Source: JAAGZL01 sp050297535
GTDB taxonomy: Bacteria > Pseudomonadota > Gammaproteobacteria > Chromatiales > Chromatiaceae
Assembly (NCBI GenBank): GCA_050297535.1
Contig: JBNKSV010000054.1
Location: 1 to 12,362, forward strand
Length of the DNA stretch: 12,362 nucleotides
Direction of reading: 5' to 3'
The notes under the pieces were generated by a model that was not told the DNA's origin, searched no databases, and saw only the letters and a program-made list of their open reading frames with translations. A program made the translations under genes and the position numbers. This document shows, one piece after another, positions 7,124-12,362 of the stretch (positions are counted from its first letter, which is position 1; each line of letters opens with the position of its first letter).

Positions 7124-7681
7124 TTAACGTAATTTTAACAAAACTGTTTTAGCGGCCTGTATAGACAACTCCATGTCCTGCTCCTCACGGGCCTTTTGCA
7201 TTGCTTCCATATTCTGGTAGGAGCCATCCAGGAATGAGTGGATGGATATGATGATCAAGGTATCATCTTGCAGTACCCACAGGTCCTCGCCGCTCCAGAA
7301 AGCATCTGTACCGAGGTTCGGAATCTTTTGAAACCTGCTTGATGCGTAAGGGCTGTTCTTGCGCGCCTCTTCCTGCCGTTGCATAACATCCGCTGCAGAA
7401 TCCTGAATGCCCTCGTCTTTAATATCATCGTTGCTGGAGACTCTTAGTTTCAGACTGTAACTTTCTCCATTCTTAGAATAGTTGTAGCGGCAACTGTCTC
7501 CGGCAGGCATTATTGTTTTTCTTGATACGCCGTCAGTGACGGTTTGTTTGAAAAGCGCTTCGGCGTCTGTCTTGGTGTAAAGGTCGCAGGCTACTGCAGG
7601 TCCTCCAGCGTGGACAGATGTGAGTGGGGCGAGCCAGGTAATGGCTAGGAAGATGTATGCAGCTATCCGTTTGTTGTTCAT
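7124..7681 (-). CDS. Small exported protein of unknown function, last gene of the operon
   Basis: A 185-residue protein with a clear Sec signal peptide: KR at 4-5, hydrophobic core about 6-20, and probable cleavage after SVHA (residue 25). There is no lipobox Cys at the cleavage site, so it is a soluble periplasmic or secreted protein rather than a lipoprotein. The mature part has two Cys (32 and 64) that could form a disulfide. It also has an alternating beta pattern, with SYSLKLRVSS (74-83), DAFWSGEDLWVLQDDTLIII (126-145) and a C-terminal amphipathic helix (about 157-183). The CDLYTKTDAEALF start faintly recalls DUF3558-type proteins, but I do not recognise it. The start was set at 7681 because GGAG lies six bases upstream (7688-7691). 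The ATG four codons earlier has no ribosome site. The gene begins 25 bases after the ampE stop, so it is likely cotranscribed. Confidence 0.85.
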   Translation of the reverse strand: MNNKRIAAYIFLAITWLAPLTSVHAGGPAVACDLYTKTDAEALFKQTVTDGVSRKTIMPAGDSCRYNYSKNGESYSLKLRVSSNDDIKDEGIQDSAADVMQRQEEARKNSPYASSRFQKIPNLGTDAFWSGEDLWVLQDDTLIIISIHSFLDGSYQNMEAMQKAREEQDMELSIQAAKTVLLKLR

Positions 7682-7706
7682 CTTCTTCTCCATGTTTTAT
7701 GTATGG

Positions 7707-8579
7707 CTAACTCAGCCAACTGGTAAGGGTAATCAGTGTCAGCAGACCTAGCCAGATGGTTATGGAACGTAGGACCATGGCCTGGGCCGTCTCTGCGCAT
7801 AGTATGGGATCGTCAAGGTCGTGTGCGTCTTCGAATCCCATGGCTCCGCTTGAAGCCCTTGTCAGGATAGCGTCAGCGTTGCTGTGGTCTTTCTCGCCGT
7901 TTGCATTCCACCATTCATAGGTGGCGGCGTGGAAGTTTCCGCTAAGGGCATAGGTGAAGGCGGTTATTCTTACCGGCGCCCAGTCTAGTATGTATAGAAG
8001 ACGATTCACTCCGTTCCTGAAGTCTAGTCCCAGGTCTTTTATCTTCGGCATGGACTGTTGCATGGTATGGCAGGAGCGGTAGAGAACTGCGCCGACAGGA
8101 CCCAGAATCACAAACCAGAATATTACGCTGAAGGTCCTTAGATAGGCCTGTTTGCTGATGCCGATGGCTAGCGTCTGGGCGTATGTTTCTGTATTCTCGT
8201 CGGGTTCGCCGGTGATGAGTTTCTCGCTGATCTGCTCGGCGCTATCTTCATCTTGTCCGTCTATGGCATCAACAAGGTTTCGCACCTGACGTTGCAGGTC
8301 TTGTGGCCCCAGGCAGAACAGTAGTGTAAAGGTTGCAAATATCAGCTCCGGTATTCCGCCCAGGATATTGTCGAAGAGAGATTGCAGTATTGCGATCGCT
8401 AGCAGTAACGGCGTAAGGGTTACCAGACTTCCGGAGATGCTTTGACTCATCCATTCGCCCCAGGGCAGCTGCCGCGACCAGTCCAGGTAACTATGGAACC
8501 ATGTAGGTTGGCGATAGCCATCCAGTTCCGGAAGGTAGCGTTCGGCAAACAGGCAGAGTGCGATTATGATTAGCGTCAT
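7707..8579 (-). CDS. ampE: AmpE-like inner-membrane protein
   Basis: AmpE (CobD/CbiB-related) integral membrane protein of 290 residues, close to the 284 of the E. coli protein. Known AmpE genes form an operon with ampD and have been linked to beta-lactamase induction and cell-wall stress, but their biochemical activity is unsettled. Hydrophobic segments are about residues 1-12, 46-68, 73-91, 145-168 and 265-288. The conserved AERYLPEL near the N-terminus (12-19) and LFCLGPQDLQRQVRNLVDAI (86-105) fit the family. A soluble acidic loop follows at about 106-135. The ATG overlaps the ampD stop as ATGA (8576-8579), implying translational coupling. Confidence 0.93.
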   Translation of the reverse strand: MTLIIIALCLFAERYLPELDGYRQPTWFHSYLDWSRQLPWGEWMSQSISGSLVTLTPLLLAIAILQSLFDNILGGIPELIFATFTLLFCLGPQDLQRQVRNLVDAIDGQDEDSAEQISEKLITGEPDENTETYAQTLAIGISKQAYLRTFSVIFWFVILGPVGAVLYRSCHTMQQSMPKIKDLGLDFRNGVNRLLYILDWAPVRITAFTYALSGNFHAATYEWWNANGEKDHSNADAILTRASSGAMGFEDAHDLDDPILCAETAQAMVLRSITIWLGLLTLITLTSWLS

Positions 8580-9124
8580 GTTGTGATATCCCGTCTATAA
8601 CGTGCCCAATCGAATTCAGGTCCAGGGTCGGTTTTGCGTCCGGGCGCGATGTCGCTATGCCCAGTGATTCGGTCTACAGCAATGGCTGGGAAGCGTTGCT
8701 GTATTTCAATGGTTACCCGCGCCAGGGCCGAGTATTGGGCGTCGGTGAATTTTGTATCATCACTGCCTTCAAGTTCAATACCTATGGAATAGTCGTTGCA
8801 ATCTTCTCTGTCTGTGAAGCAGGATGTTCCGGCATGCCAGGCCCGCATATGCAGTGGGACATACTGGATTAGCTCGCCATCCCTCCGTATCAGCAGGTGG
8901 GAGGATACTCGTAGTGAGGCGATGGTCGCAAAGTAGGGGTGTGCATCGGGATCGAGACGGTTCATAAACAGATCGTCAATCCATGGTCCTCCGAACTCAC
9001 CCGGCGGCAGGCTGATGTTGTGTATCACCAGCAGGTCTGGAGTGCCGCCCGCGGGACGGCAGTCCTGGTTAGGCGAGTTCCTCTGAGTCGCGTCTGGTAT
9101 TATCCCCTTGTGATCGTCACTCAT
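8576..9124 (-). CDS. ampD: 1,6-anhydro-N-acetylmuramyl-L-alanine amidase AmpD
   Basis: Cytosolic zinc amidase (amidase_2 / peptidoglycan-recognition fold) that cleaves the lactyl-amide bond of anhydro-muropeptides during peptidoglycan recycling. By doing so it lowers the inducer of AmpR-controlled beta-lactamase. It has 182 residues, the usual AmpD length. Zinc ligands are visible as H35 (VIHNISLPPGEFGG), H156 and D166 (GHSDIAPGRKTDPGP). The catalytic E117 (GIELEG) and K164 align with E. coli E116 and K162. There is no signal peptide and no C-terminal binding domain, which fits cytosolic AmpD rather than periplasmic AmpDh. The start overlaps the end of the CBS gene by 8 bases. An AGGA lies about 12 bases upstream, a rather long spacing. 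Confidence 0.96.
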   Translation of the reverse strand: MSDDHKGIIPDATQRNSPNQDCRPAGGTPDLLVIHNISLPPGEFGGPWIDDLFMNRLDPDAHPYFATIASLRVSSHLLIRRDGELIQYVPLHMRAWHAGTSCFTDREDCNDYSIGIELEGSDDTKFTDAQYSALARVTIEIQQRFPAIAVDRITGHSDIAPGRKTDPGPEFDWARYRRDITT

Positions 9125-9524
9125 CTTTGTTGCGTAGTCCTTTTACCACCATGTCGGTAAAACTGACCAGCCCTATGACCTCGCCGTTCTCAATTACAGG
9201 TGCGCGGGTGAGGTTAAAGCGCGAGAACAGACGCGCGCAGTAGCGGATATCCATGTCAGGGGCAACGGTTATCACCGGTTTGGACATGATTTCGTAGACA
9301 TTTACCCGGTCGGGTGAACGATCTACCGCAAGCACCTTGCGTGCTATGTCCGAGAGGGTGACCATGCCATGCTCGTCGTTTTCGTGGCGCTTCTTGATGA
9401 TCAGTGTCTTGGTCTCAAGATGGGTCATGGTGTTGAGTGCGTGTTCTACGGTTTCCATGCCGTCTACCATGTCGAACTTGTCTTTCATTACATCACGGAT
9501 GCGAATCAATTTTTTATCTTTCAC
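9117..9524 (-). CDS. Stand-alone two-CBS-domain protein
   Basis: Soluble protein of 135 residues made almost only of a Bateman module. CBS1 covers about residues 10-67, ending in GMVTLSDI (53-60). CBS2 covers about 78-132, ending in GLVSFTDM (118-125). The Asp residues D59 and D124 of these G-h-h-T/S-x-x-D motifs are the ones that usually contact adenosine ribose in AMP/ATP-binding CBS pairs. There is no fused transporter, kinase or DNA-binding domain, so it must act on another protein. The start is GTG, overlapping the PII-like stop as GTGA (9521-9524), with GGAGG about nine bases upstream. Position between the PII-like gene and ampD suggests a nucleotide-sensing partner of the DUF1538 proteins. 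That role is inference; the domain call is secure. Confidence 0.92.
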   Translation of the reverse strand: MKDKKLIRIRDVMKDKFDMVDGMETVEHALNTMTHLETKTLIIKKRHENDEHGMVTLSDIARKVLAVDRSPDRVNVYEIMSKPVITVAPDMDIRYCARLFSRFNLTRAPVIENGEVIGLVSFTDMVVKGLRNKDE

Positions 9525-9871
9525 AGCTCTTCCTCCACAATGCTTGATAGCTCTTCTATTTGATGGCTGACCCCTATCGCGTCTTCAACGTCTATTTGGA
9601 ACGCGATGCCGGTGCCAGGCTTGTTGTCGAACTCTCCAACCTCGGCGATAGTCTCCAGGATGTGGCGGCTTAGATGCTCTTCCACCAGGAACAGGATGAC
9701 ATCACGTTGGGTTTCAAGGTTGAGTCCGAAGAAGGTCTTGCTCTTTTCTAAACCCTCACCGCGGGCCTGGCTGATGACGGTGGAGCCGGTGGCCCCCGCG
9801 TTGCGTGCCGCCTCTAAGACTGCCTCGGTCTTAGAGTCTTCAACCAGGGTAATTAGCAGTTTGAAATGCAT
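9521..9871 (-). CDS. PII-like small signalling protein
   Basis: A 116-residue protein with the layout of the PII (GlnB/GlnK) superfamily. There is a beta strand KLLITLV (4-10), helix 1 (about 13-24), and GATGSTVI (26-33) before the T-loop region (about 34-54). RDVILFLVEE follows (56-65), then helix 2 (66-78). PGTGIAFQIDVEDAIGV (85-101) corresponds to the PII C-terminal GxGxxFVLPVEDA segment. The T-loop reads ARGEGLEKSKTFFGLNL and has no Tyr, so the uridylylation known for GlnB cannot occur at the usual place. An acidic tail (EELSSIVEEEL) follows. It is therefore a divergent PII, not the general nitrogen regulator. GGGAG is six bases before the ATG. It begins two bases after the second DUF1538 gene and overlaps the CBS gene, consistent with a transporter-linked regulator. 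Confidence 0.88.
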   Translation of the reverse strand: MHFKLLITLVEDSKTEAVLEAARNAGATGSTVISQARGEGLEKSKTFFGLNLETQRDVILFLVEEHLSRHILETIAEVGEFDNKPGTGIAFQIDVEDAIGVSHQIEELSSIVEEEL

Positions 9872-9873
9872 GA

Positions 9874-10659
9874 TTATCTCCCGTAACGTTGCAATTTTGC
9901 TTTATGAATCCGTTTGGCTTGCCAGTCACTCAGTTGCGCGTAACCCATTACTGTCATGATGGGGAACAGGCTGGCAAATGCTATAAGTCCAAATCCGTCC
10001 AGCAGTGGGTCGCGCCCCGGGATACTGGATGCAAGTCCCAGGCCCAGAGCGGTTACTAGTGGTACGGTGACCGTGGATGTGGTTACTCCTCCGGAATCGT
10101 AGGCCAGGGCTATTATGGTCTTGGGGCAGAAAAAGGTTTGAACTACCACCAGAATGTACCCGGCTATTATGTAGTAGTGGATCGGGGTGCCAGTGATGAT
10201 TCGATAGGTGCCGAGGAATATACCGATGGCGACACCGAGGGCAACAGCTATGCGTAGCCCCCAGGTGCTGATAGTTCCACTGGATACCTCATTCGCCTTG
10301 ATGGCCACCGCGATCAGTGATGGTTCGGCTATGGTGGTGGAGAATCCGATGGCGGCGGCGAAGACATAGAGCCAGAAATAGTGGTGTTCGCCGTTGTCTG
10401 CAGTTAGCCCCAGAAAGGTTGGGTCGGTAAGCTGTTTCGCCATTAGTTTGCCCAGGGGAAATAACGCTTCTTCCAGGCCTTGCAGAAAAAATGTTAATCC
10501 GAATAGAACCAGGATGAACCCAGTTATAACCGCCTTGAGATTCGGCATCTTACGCTTGAGTACAAGAAACTGAAAGCCGAACAGTATCAGCACTATAGGG
10601 AAAACGTCCCGCGCCGTTGCGGCCAGGGCCTCTAGAAAATGCATGATCTCGGAATTCAT
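9874..10659 (-). CDS. DUF1538 membrane protein B, probable antiporter subunit
   Basis: Integral membrane protein of 261 residues. Hydrophobic segments are near residues 17-35, 44-62, 94-115, 134-151, 158-176, 194-213 and 222-242. The DUF1538 hallmarks are TTIAEPSLIAVA (108-119) and AYDSGGVTTST (186-196), followed by TVPLVTALGLGLASSIPGRD (198-217) and DGFGLIAFASL (221-231). A basic C-terminal tail (QAKRIHKAKLQRYGR) is absent from its partner and could dock the cytosolic PII or CBS protein (inference). A DUF1538 pair called UmpAB from a Halomonas has been reported as a two-component Na+(Li+, K+)/H+ antiporter; that is recalled, not checked. Its ATG overlaps the stop of protein A as ATGA (10656-10659). 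Transport function here is inferred by homology; family membership is clear. Confidence 0.9.
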   Translation of the reverse strand: MNSEIMHFLEALAATARDVFPIVLILFGFQFLVLKRKMPNLKAVITGFILVLFGLTFFLQGLEEALFPLGKLMAKQLTDPTFLGLTADNGEHHYFWLYVFAAAIGFSTTIAEPSLIAVAIKANEVSSGTISTWGLRIAVALGVAIGIFLGTYRIITGTPIHYYIIAGYILVVVQTFFCPKTIIALAYDSGGVTTSTVTVPLVTALGLGLASSIPGRDPLLDGFGLIAFASLFPIMTVMGYAQLSDWQAKRIHKAKLQRYGR

Positions 10660-11399
10660 AACAGCATTCCATAGGCCATGACGAAGATCATGGGGGTTAG
10701 CGACGCGAATGCGATCAGGCCGAAACCATCGGTTAGTGGGTTGCGCCCTCTAATGCTGCTGGCAAGTCCTACCCCCAGGGCGGTAACCAAGGGGACGGTT
10801 ATGGTGGAGGTGGTAACACCACCAGAATCATAGGCGATCCCGATAATCTGCGGGGGGGCGAACATGGTCATAATTACCACGCAGATATATCCACCGATGA
10901 TCAGGTAGTGGATGGGCCAGCCCCTGATTATCCTTAGTACACCGATCGCTATGGCCAATCCCACGGAAAGAGCCACTGTATATCTGAGGCCGTTGGCATA
11001 GTCTGCTGTTGCCTCCTGGGAGTTGGTGATCATGCCGCCATCTGCCGCAATTATCGCAGCCTCATTGGCGACTGCTATCAAGGCAGGTTCCGCTACGGTG
11101 GTGCCAAACCCAAGGGCAAATGCGAATACCATTATCCAGAATACACTGCCCTTGCTGGCGAAGCTGCGGGCCATGGACTCGCCTACTGGGAAAAGTCCTA
11201 TCTTTAGTCCGTATACAAACAGTGTAAGCCCAATGGTAACCAGAAGGATGCCCACCATCATGCCAAGCAGGTCTGGGGTTTGCTGTCGTATGACTACTAT
11301 CTGAAAAAAGGCTATTACAGCCAGGATGGGTGTGAGATCCCGGATACTCCCCAATAGTGATGTTGATAGGTTTTTTAGTAGGTTTCTTGTGGTCGACAC
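10656..11399 (-). CDS. DUF1538 membrane protein A, first gene of the operon
   Basis: Integral membrane protein of 247 residues, homologous along its length to the next gene. Hydrophobic segments are near residues 22-36, 43-64, 86-110, 140-157, 164-182, 198-216 and 224-246. The same hallmarks appear at TTVAEPALIAVA (100-111), AYDSGGVTTST (189-199) and DGFGLIAFASL (224-234). It has a longer acidic/polar loop (about 112-136) between segments and no basic tail. Together with protein B it likely forms a heteromeric cation/proton exchanger. The start is GTG at 11399 with AAGG about eight bases upstream (AAAAGGTCATTTGA). No ATG is available near the N-terminus. The polar residues E104 and D191, inside otherwise hydrophobic segments, are candidate ion-binding sites. 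Family membership is secure, function inferred. Confidence 0.9.
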   Translation of the reverse strand: MSTTRNLLKNLSTSLLGSIRDLTPILAVIAFFQIVVIRQQTPDLLGMMVGILLVTIGLTLFVYGLKIGLFPVGESMARSFASKGSVFWIMVFAFALGFGTTVAEPALIAVANEAAIIAADGGMITNSQEATADYANGLRYTVALSVGLAIAIGVLRIIRGWPIHYLIIGGYICVVIMTMFAPPQIIGIAYDSGGVTTSTITVPLVTALGVGLASSIRGRNPLTDGFGLIAFASLTPMIFVMAYGMLL

Positions 11400-11411
11400 T
11401 CAAATGACCTT

Positions 11412-11429
11412 TTAATGTTCTAGCATTAA
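11412..11429 (-). promoter_or_regulatory. Dyad TTAATG-N6-CATTAA in the DUF1538 operon leader
   Basis: Perfect 6-bp arms (11412-11417 and 11424-11429) separated by six bases, 12 bases upstream of the GTG start and next to the AAGG ribosome site. The 6-6-6 spacing is typical of operators for dimeric regulators, or of a leader RNA fold near the ribosome site. Its function is unproven. Confidence 0.33.
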
Positions 11430-11446
11430 TTATCTGTTTCAGCGAG

Positions 11447-11465
11447 CTGGTTTGGTGGTAACCAG
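11447..11465 (-). promoter_or_regulatory. Dyad CTGGTT-N7-AACCAG upstream of the DUF1538 operon
   Basis: Six-base complementary arms (11447-11452 and 11460-11465) flank a 7-base spacer. It lies between the proposed -10 element and the start codon, so it would fall in the transcribed leader just after the start of transcription, where a repressor could act. Confidence 0.3.
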
Positions 11466-11478
11466 ATCAATACGACAT

Positions 11479-11507
11479 ATTATAGCTACAATATTTCAAG
11501 CTTAAGT
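11479..11507 (-). promoter_or_regulatory. Candidate promoter of the DUF1538-ampDE operon
   Basis: A consensus TATAAT reads on the - strand at 11484-11479, with a weak -35-like ACTTAA at 11507-11502 (17-base spacing). Transcription would start near 11472 and give a leader of about 70 bases containing two dyads. The -10 is perfect but the region is AT-rich and the -35 is poor, so an activator or another sigma factor may be needed. Confidence 0.38.
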
Positions 11508-11597
11508 GGCATGGTGAATATCTTATATGTACCATTGCCTCAGGTCATGGGGTTATTAACAATATGTTTCGAGTGAGTATAAAAACACATCTTCGTA

Positions 11598-11638
11598 AGG
11601 AATTAAATTCCTCGTTTGCCTATAACCATAGGAATTAA
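11598..11638. repeat. Palindrome plus direct repeat AGGAATTAA
   Basis: AGGAATT-A-AATTCCT (11598-11612) is a perfect 15-base palindrome with a single central base. Its left nine bases AGGAATTAA recur in the same orientation at 11630-11638. The offset is 32 bases, close to three helical turns. This arrangement resembles a pair of binding sites for one regulator on the same face of DNA, placed between the divergent genes. Confidence 0.38.
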
Positions 11639-11798
11639 CATGGATATTAAGAGACCTGTTGGTATTGATTGAGATATAATTATTTCCATATATTAAATGT
11701 GGTGAAAGTGAATTGAGAGATCTGTCACGGTCGGGCTTGGGTGTCAGCTTTATACTTAAAAATGGGTAATTGTCCAAATCTTGGATTAAAGTGGTGAA

Positions 11799-12362
11799 GT
11801 GAGTAGAGATAACATAATAGCATTGGATAGATCTGGCCAGTCTGGTGGTCAGATCAAATCTGTGGGGAAGGCGAGCGCTATTATCGATAGCTGCCGTCAG
11901 GCTATGTCCCGGGGTCTGAAACTGCTTTGCGAGGGTTACTTTGAGAAACTGGATGACACCCTCTACAAGCTTGCCGATAAGGCCACAAGCAACGATCTGC
12001 AGACCAGCTACTTCGACACCATGAGAGACGTGCGCAAGGAGCGCGAAGGGATCGAAAATATCTTTCAGGATCATGTTGCTGCTGGCTATGAGAGCTTCTG
12101 GAGGCCTGGTTCCAGGACTTCCAAACTCCCGAAAAGTATTATAGATATAGACTATGACAATTTGGCTCTGATTGAGTCGGATATCCTTGAGGAAGAGCTG
12201 GCTATCTCCAATATGGTATCCAGGGGTGAGAATCTATGCATGCGCGAGCTATATGCGCTGGAACAGAGATTTAGCCGTTTGCTGGATGGCATGCCGGTGG
12301 AGAGCAAGAACAATCCTCTGGCCCCGAGTAAGATTTGTGCAGCATTCCGGGCTTCTATTGAT
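11799..12362 (+). CDS. DUF1631 family protein, N-terminal part (runs off window)
   Basis: An open frame of 188 codons continues past the right edge. The segment beginning CRQAMSRGLKLLCEGYFEKL (codons 29-48), followed by DDTLYKLADKATSNDLQTSY, then FDTMRDVRKEREGIENIFQD, is the typical N-terminal pattern of DUF1631 proteins. These are long (usually over 700 residues), cytosolic and of unknown function. The start is assigned to GTG at 11799, the first possible start after an in-frame TAA at 11787-11789. Only a weak purine stretch (GTGGTGAA) precedes it, so an alternative TTG at 11823 cannot be excluded. Little hydrophobic sequence is seen. In pseudomonads a gene of this type lies beside ampD-ampE (recalled, not checked), which fits its position here. 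Confidence 0.82.
   Translation, partial: MSRDNIIALDRSGQSGGQIKSVGKASAIIDSCRQAMSRGLKLLCEGYFEKLDDTLYKLADKATSNDLQTSYFDTMRDVRKEREGIENIFQDHVAAGYESFWRPGSRTSKLPKSIIDIDYDNLALIESDILEEELAISNMVSRGENLCMRELYALEQRFSRLLDGMPVESKNNPLAPSKICAAFRASID

Larger units (their letters stand above)
11400..11798. other. AT-rich divergent intergenic region, 399 bases
   Basis: It separates the - strand DUF1538 operon from the + strand DUF1631 gene and should hold both promoters. It contains several dyads and a direct repeat, listed separately. Beyond these no gene is supported. An antisense frame that covers much of it (11556-12074, - strand) continues opposite the DUF1631 coding sequence and is judged spurious. A TATAAT at 11675-11680 on the + strand could be a -10 for DUF1631, but no matching -35 was found. 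Confidence 0.6.

Noticed and set aside
9117..9524. CBS protein as an IMP dehydrogenase or CorC/HlyC fragment
   Set aside because: It has a complete Bateman module with its own start and ribosome site, and no trace of flanking catalytic or transporter domains.
11412..11426. Tiny upstream reading frame (ATG plus three codons and TAA) before the DUF1538 operon
   Set aside because: It is only four codons long with no ribosome site, and it falls inside a dyad; probably chance.
11556..12074. Open frame of 172 codons on the - strand
   Set aside because: Its first third lies opposite the well-supported DUF1631 coding sequence and the rest runs through AT-rich intergenic DNA. The translation has no recognisable domain and is a reverse shadow.

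Overview
The window looks like chromosomal DNA of a gammaproteobacterium of moderate GC content. The evidence is an ileS-lspA pair, an adjacent ampD-ampE pair and a DUF1631 gene, all typical of that class. No mobile element, CRISPR array, tRNA or rRNA was recognised. Assignment below class level is not possible from this sequence. A marine or salt-exposed lifestyle is only a guess from the ion-transport content.

Left part (1-2681, + strand): the C-terminal three quarters of isoleucyl-tRNA synthetase, then lspA (lipoprotein signal peptidase), translationally coupled by a TGATG overlap. Middle part (2682-6966, mostly - strand): a five-helix MscS-type channel convergent with lspA; a 446-base poor region holding a short + strand gene remnant; a DUF1269-like glycine-rich membrane protein; and a SulP anion transporter with a C-terminal STAS domain and an unusual Cys cluster. 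Several inverted repeats lie in front of and behind the SulP gene.

Right part (7124-11399, - strand): a tightly packed seven-gene run. In transcription order it is DUF1538 protein A, DUF1538 protein B, a small PII-like protein, a two-CBS-domain protein, ampD, ampE and a small exported protein. The first six genes overlap or are separated by 2 bases; the last lies 25 bases downstream. The two DUF1538 proteins are homologous to each other and probably form a two-component cation/proton antiporter of the UmpAB type. The PII-like and CBS proteins are soluble nucleotide-sensor folds and are the obvious candidates to gate it. The linkage to AmpD (cytosolic anhydro-muropeptide amidase) and AmpE ties a putative regulated ion exchanger to cell-wall recycling.

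Far right (11799-12362, + strand): the 5' part of a DUF1631 gene, running off the window and divergent from the DUF1538 operon. The 399-base divergent region is AT-rich and carries several dyads and a direct repeat. DUF1631-ampD-ampE is an ancestral neighbourhood known from pseudomonads (from memory), so the four-gene DUF1538/PII/CBS block looks like a cassette placed between DUF1631 and ampD. This module is the most interesting system in the window.
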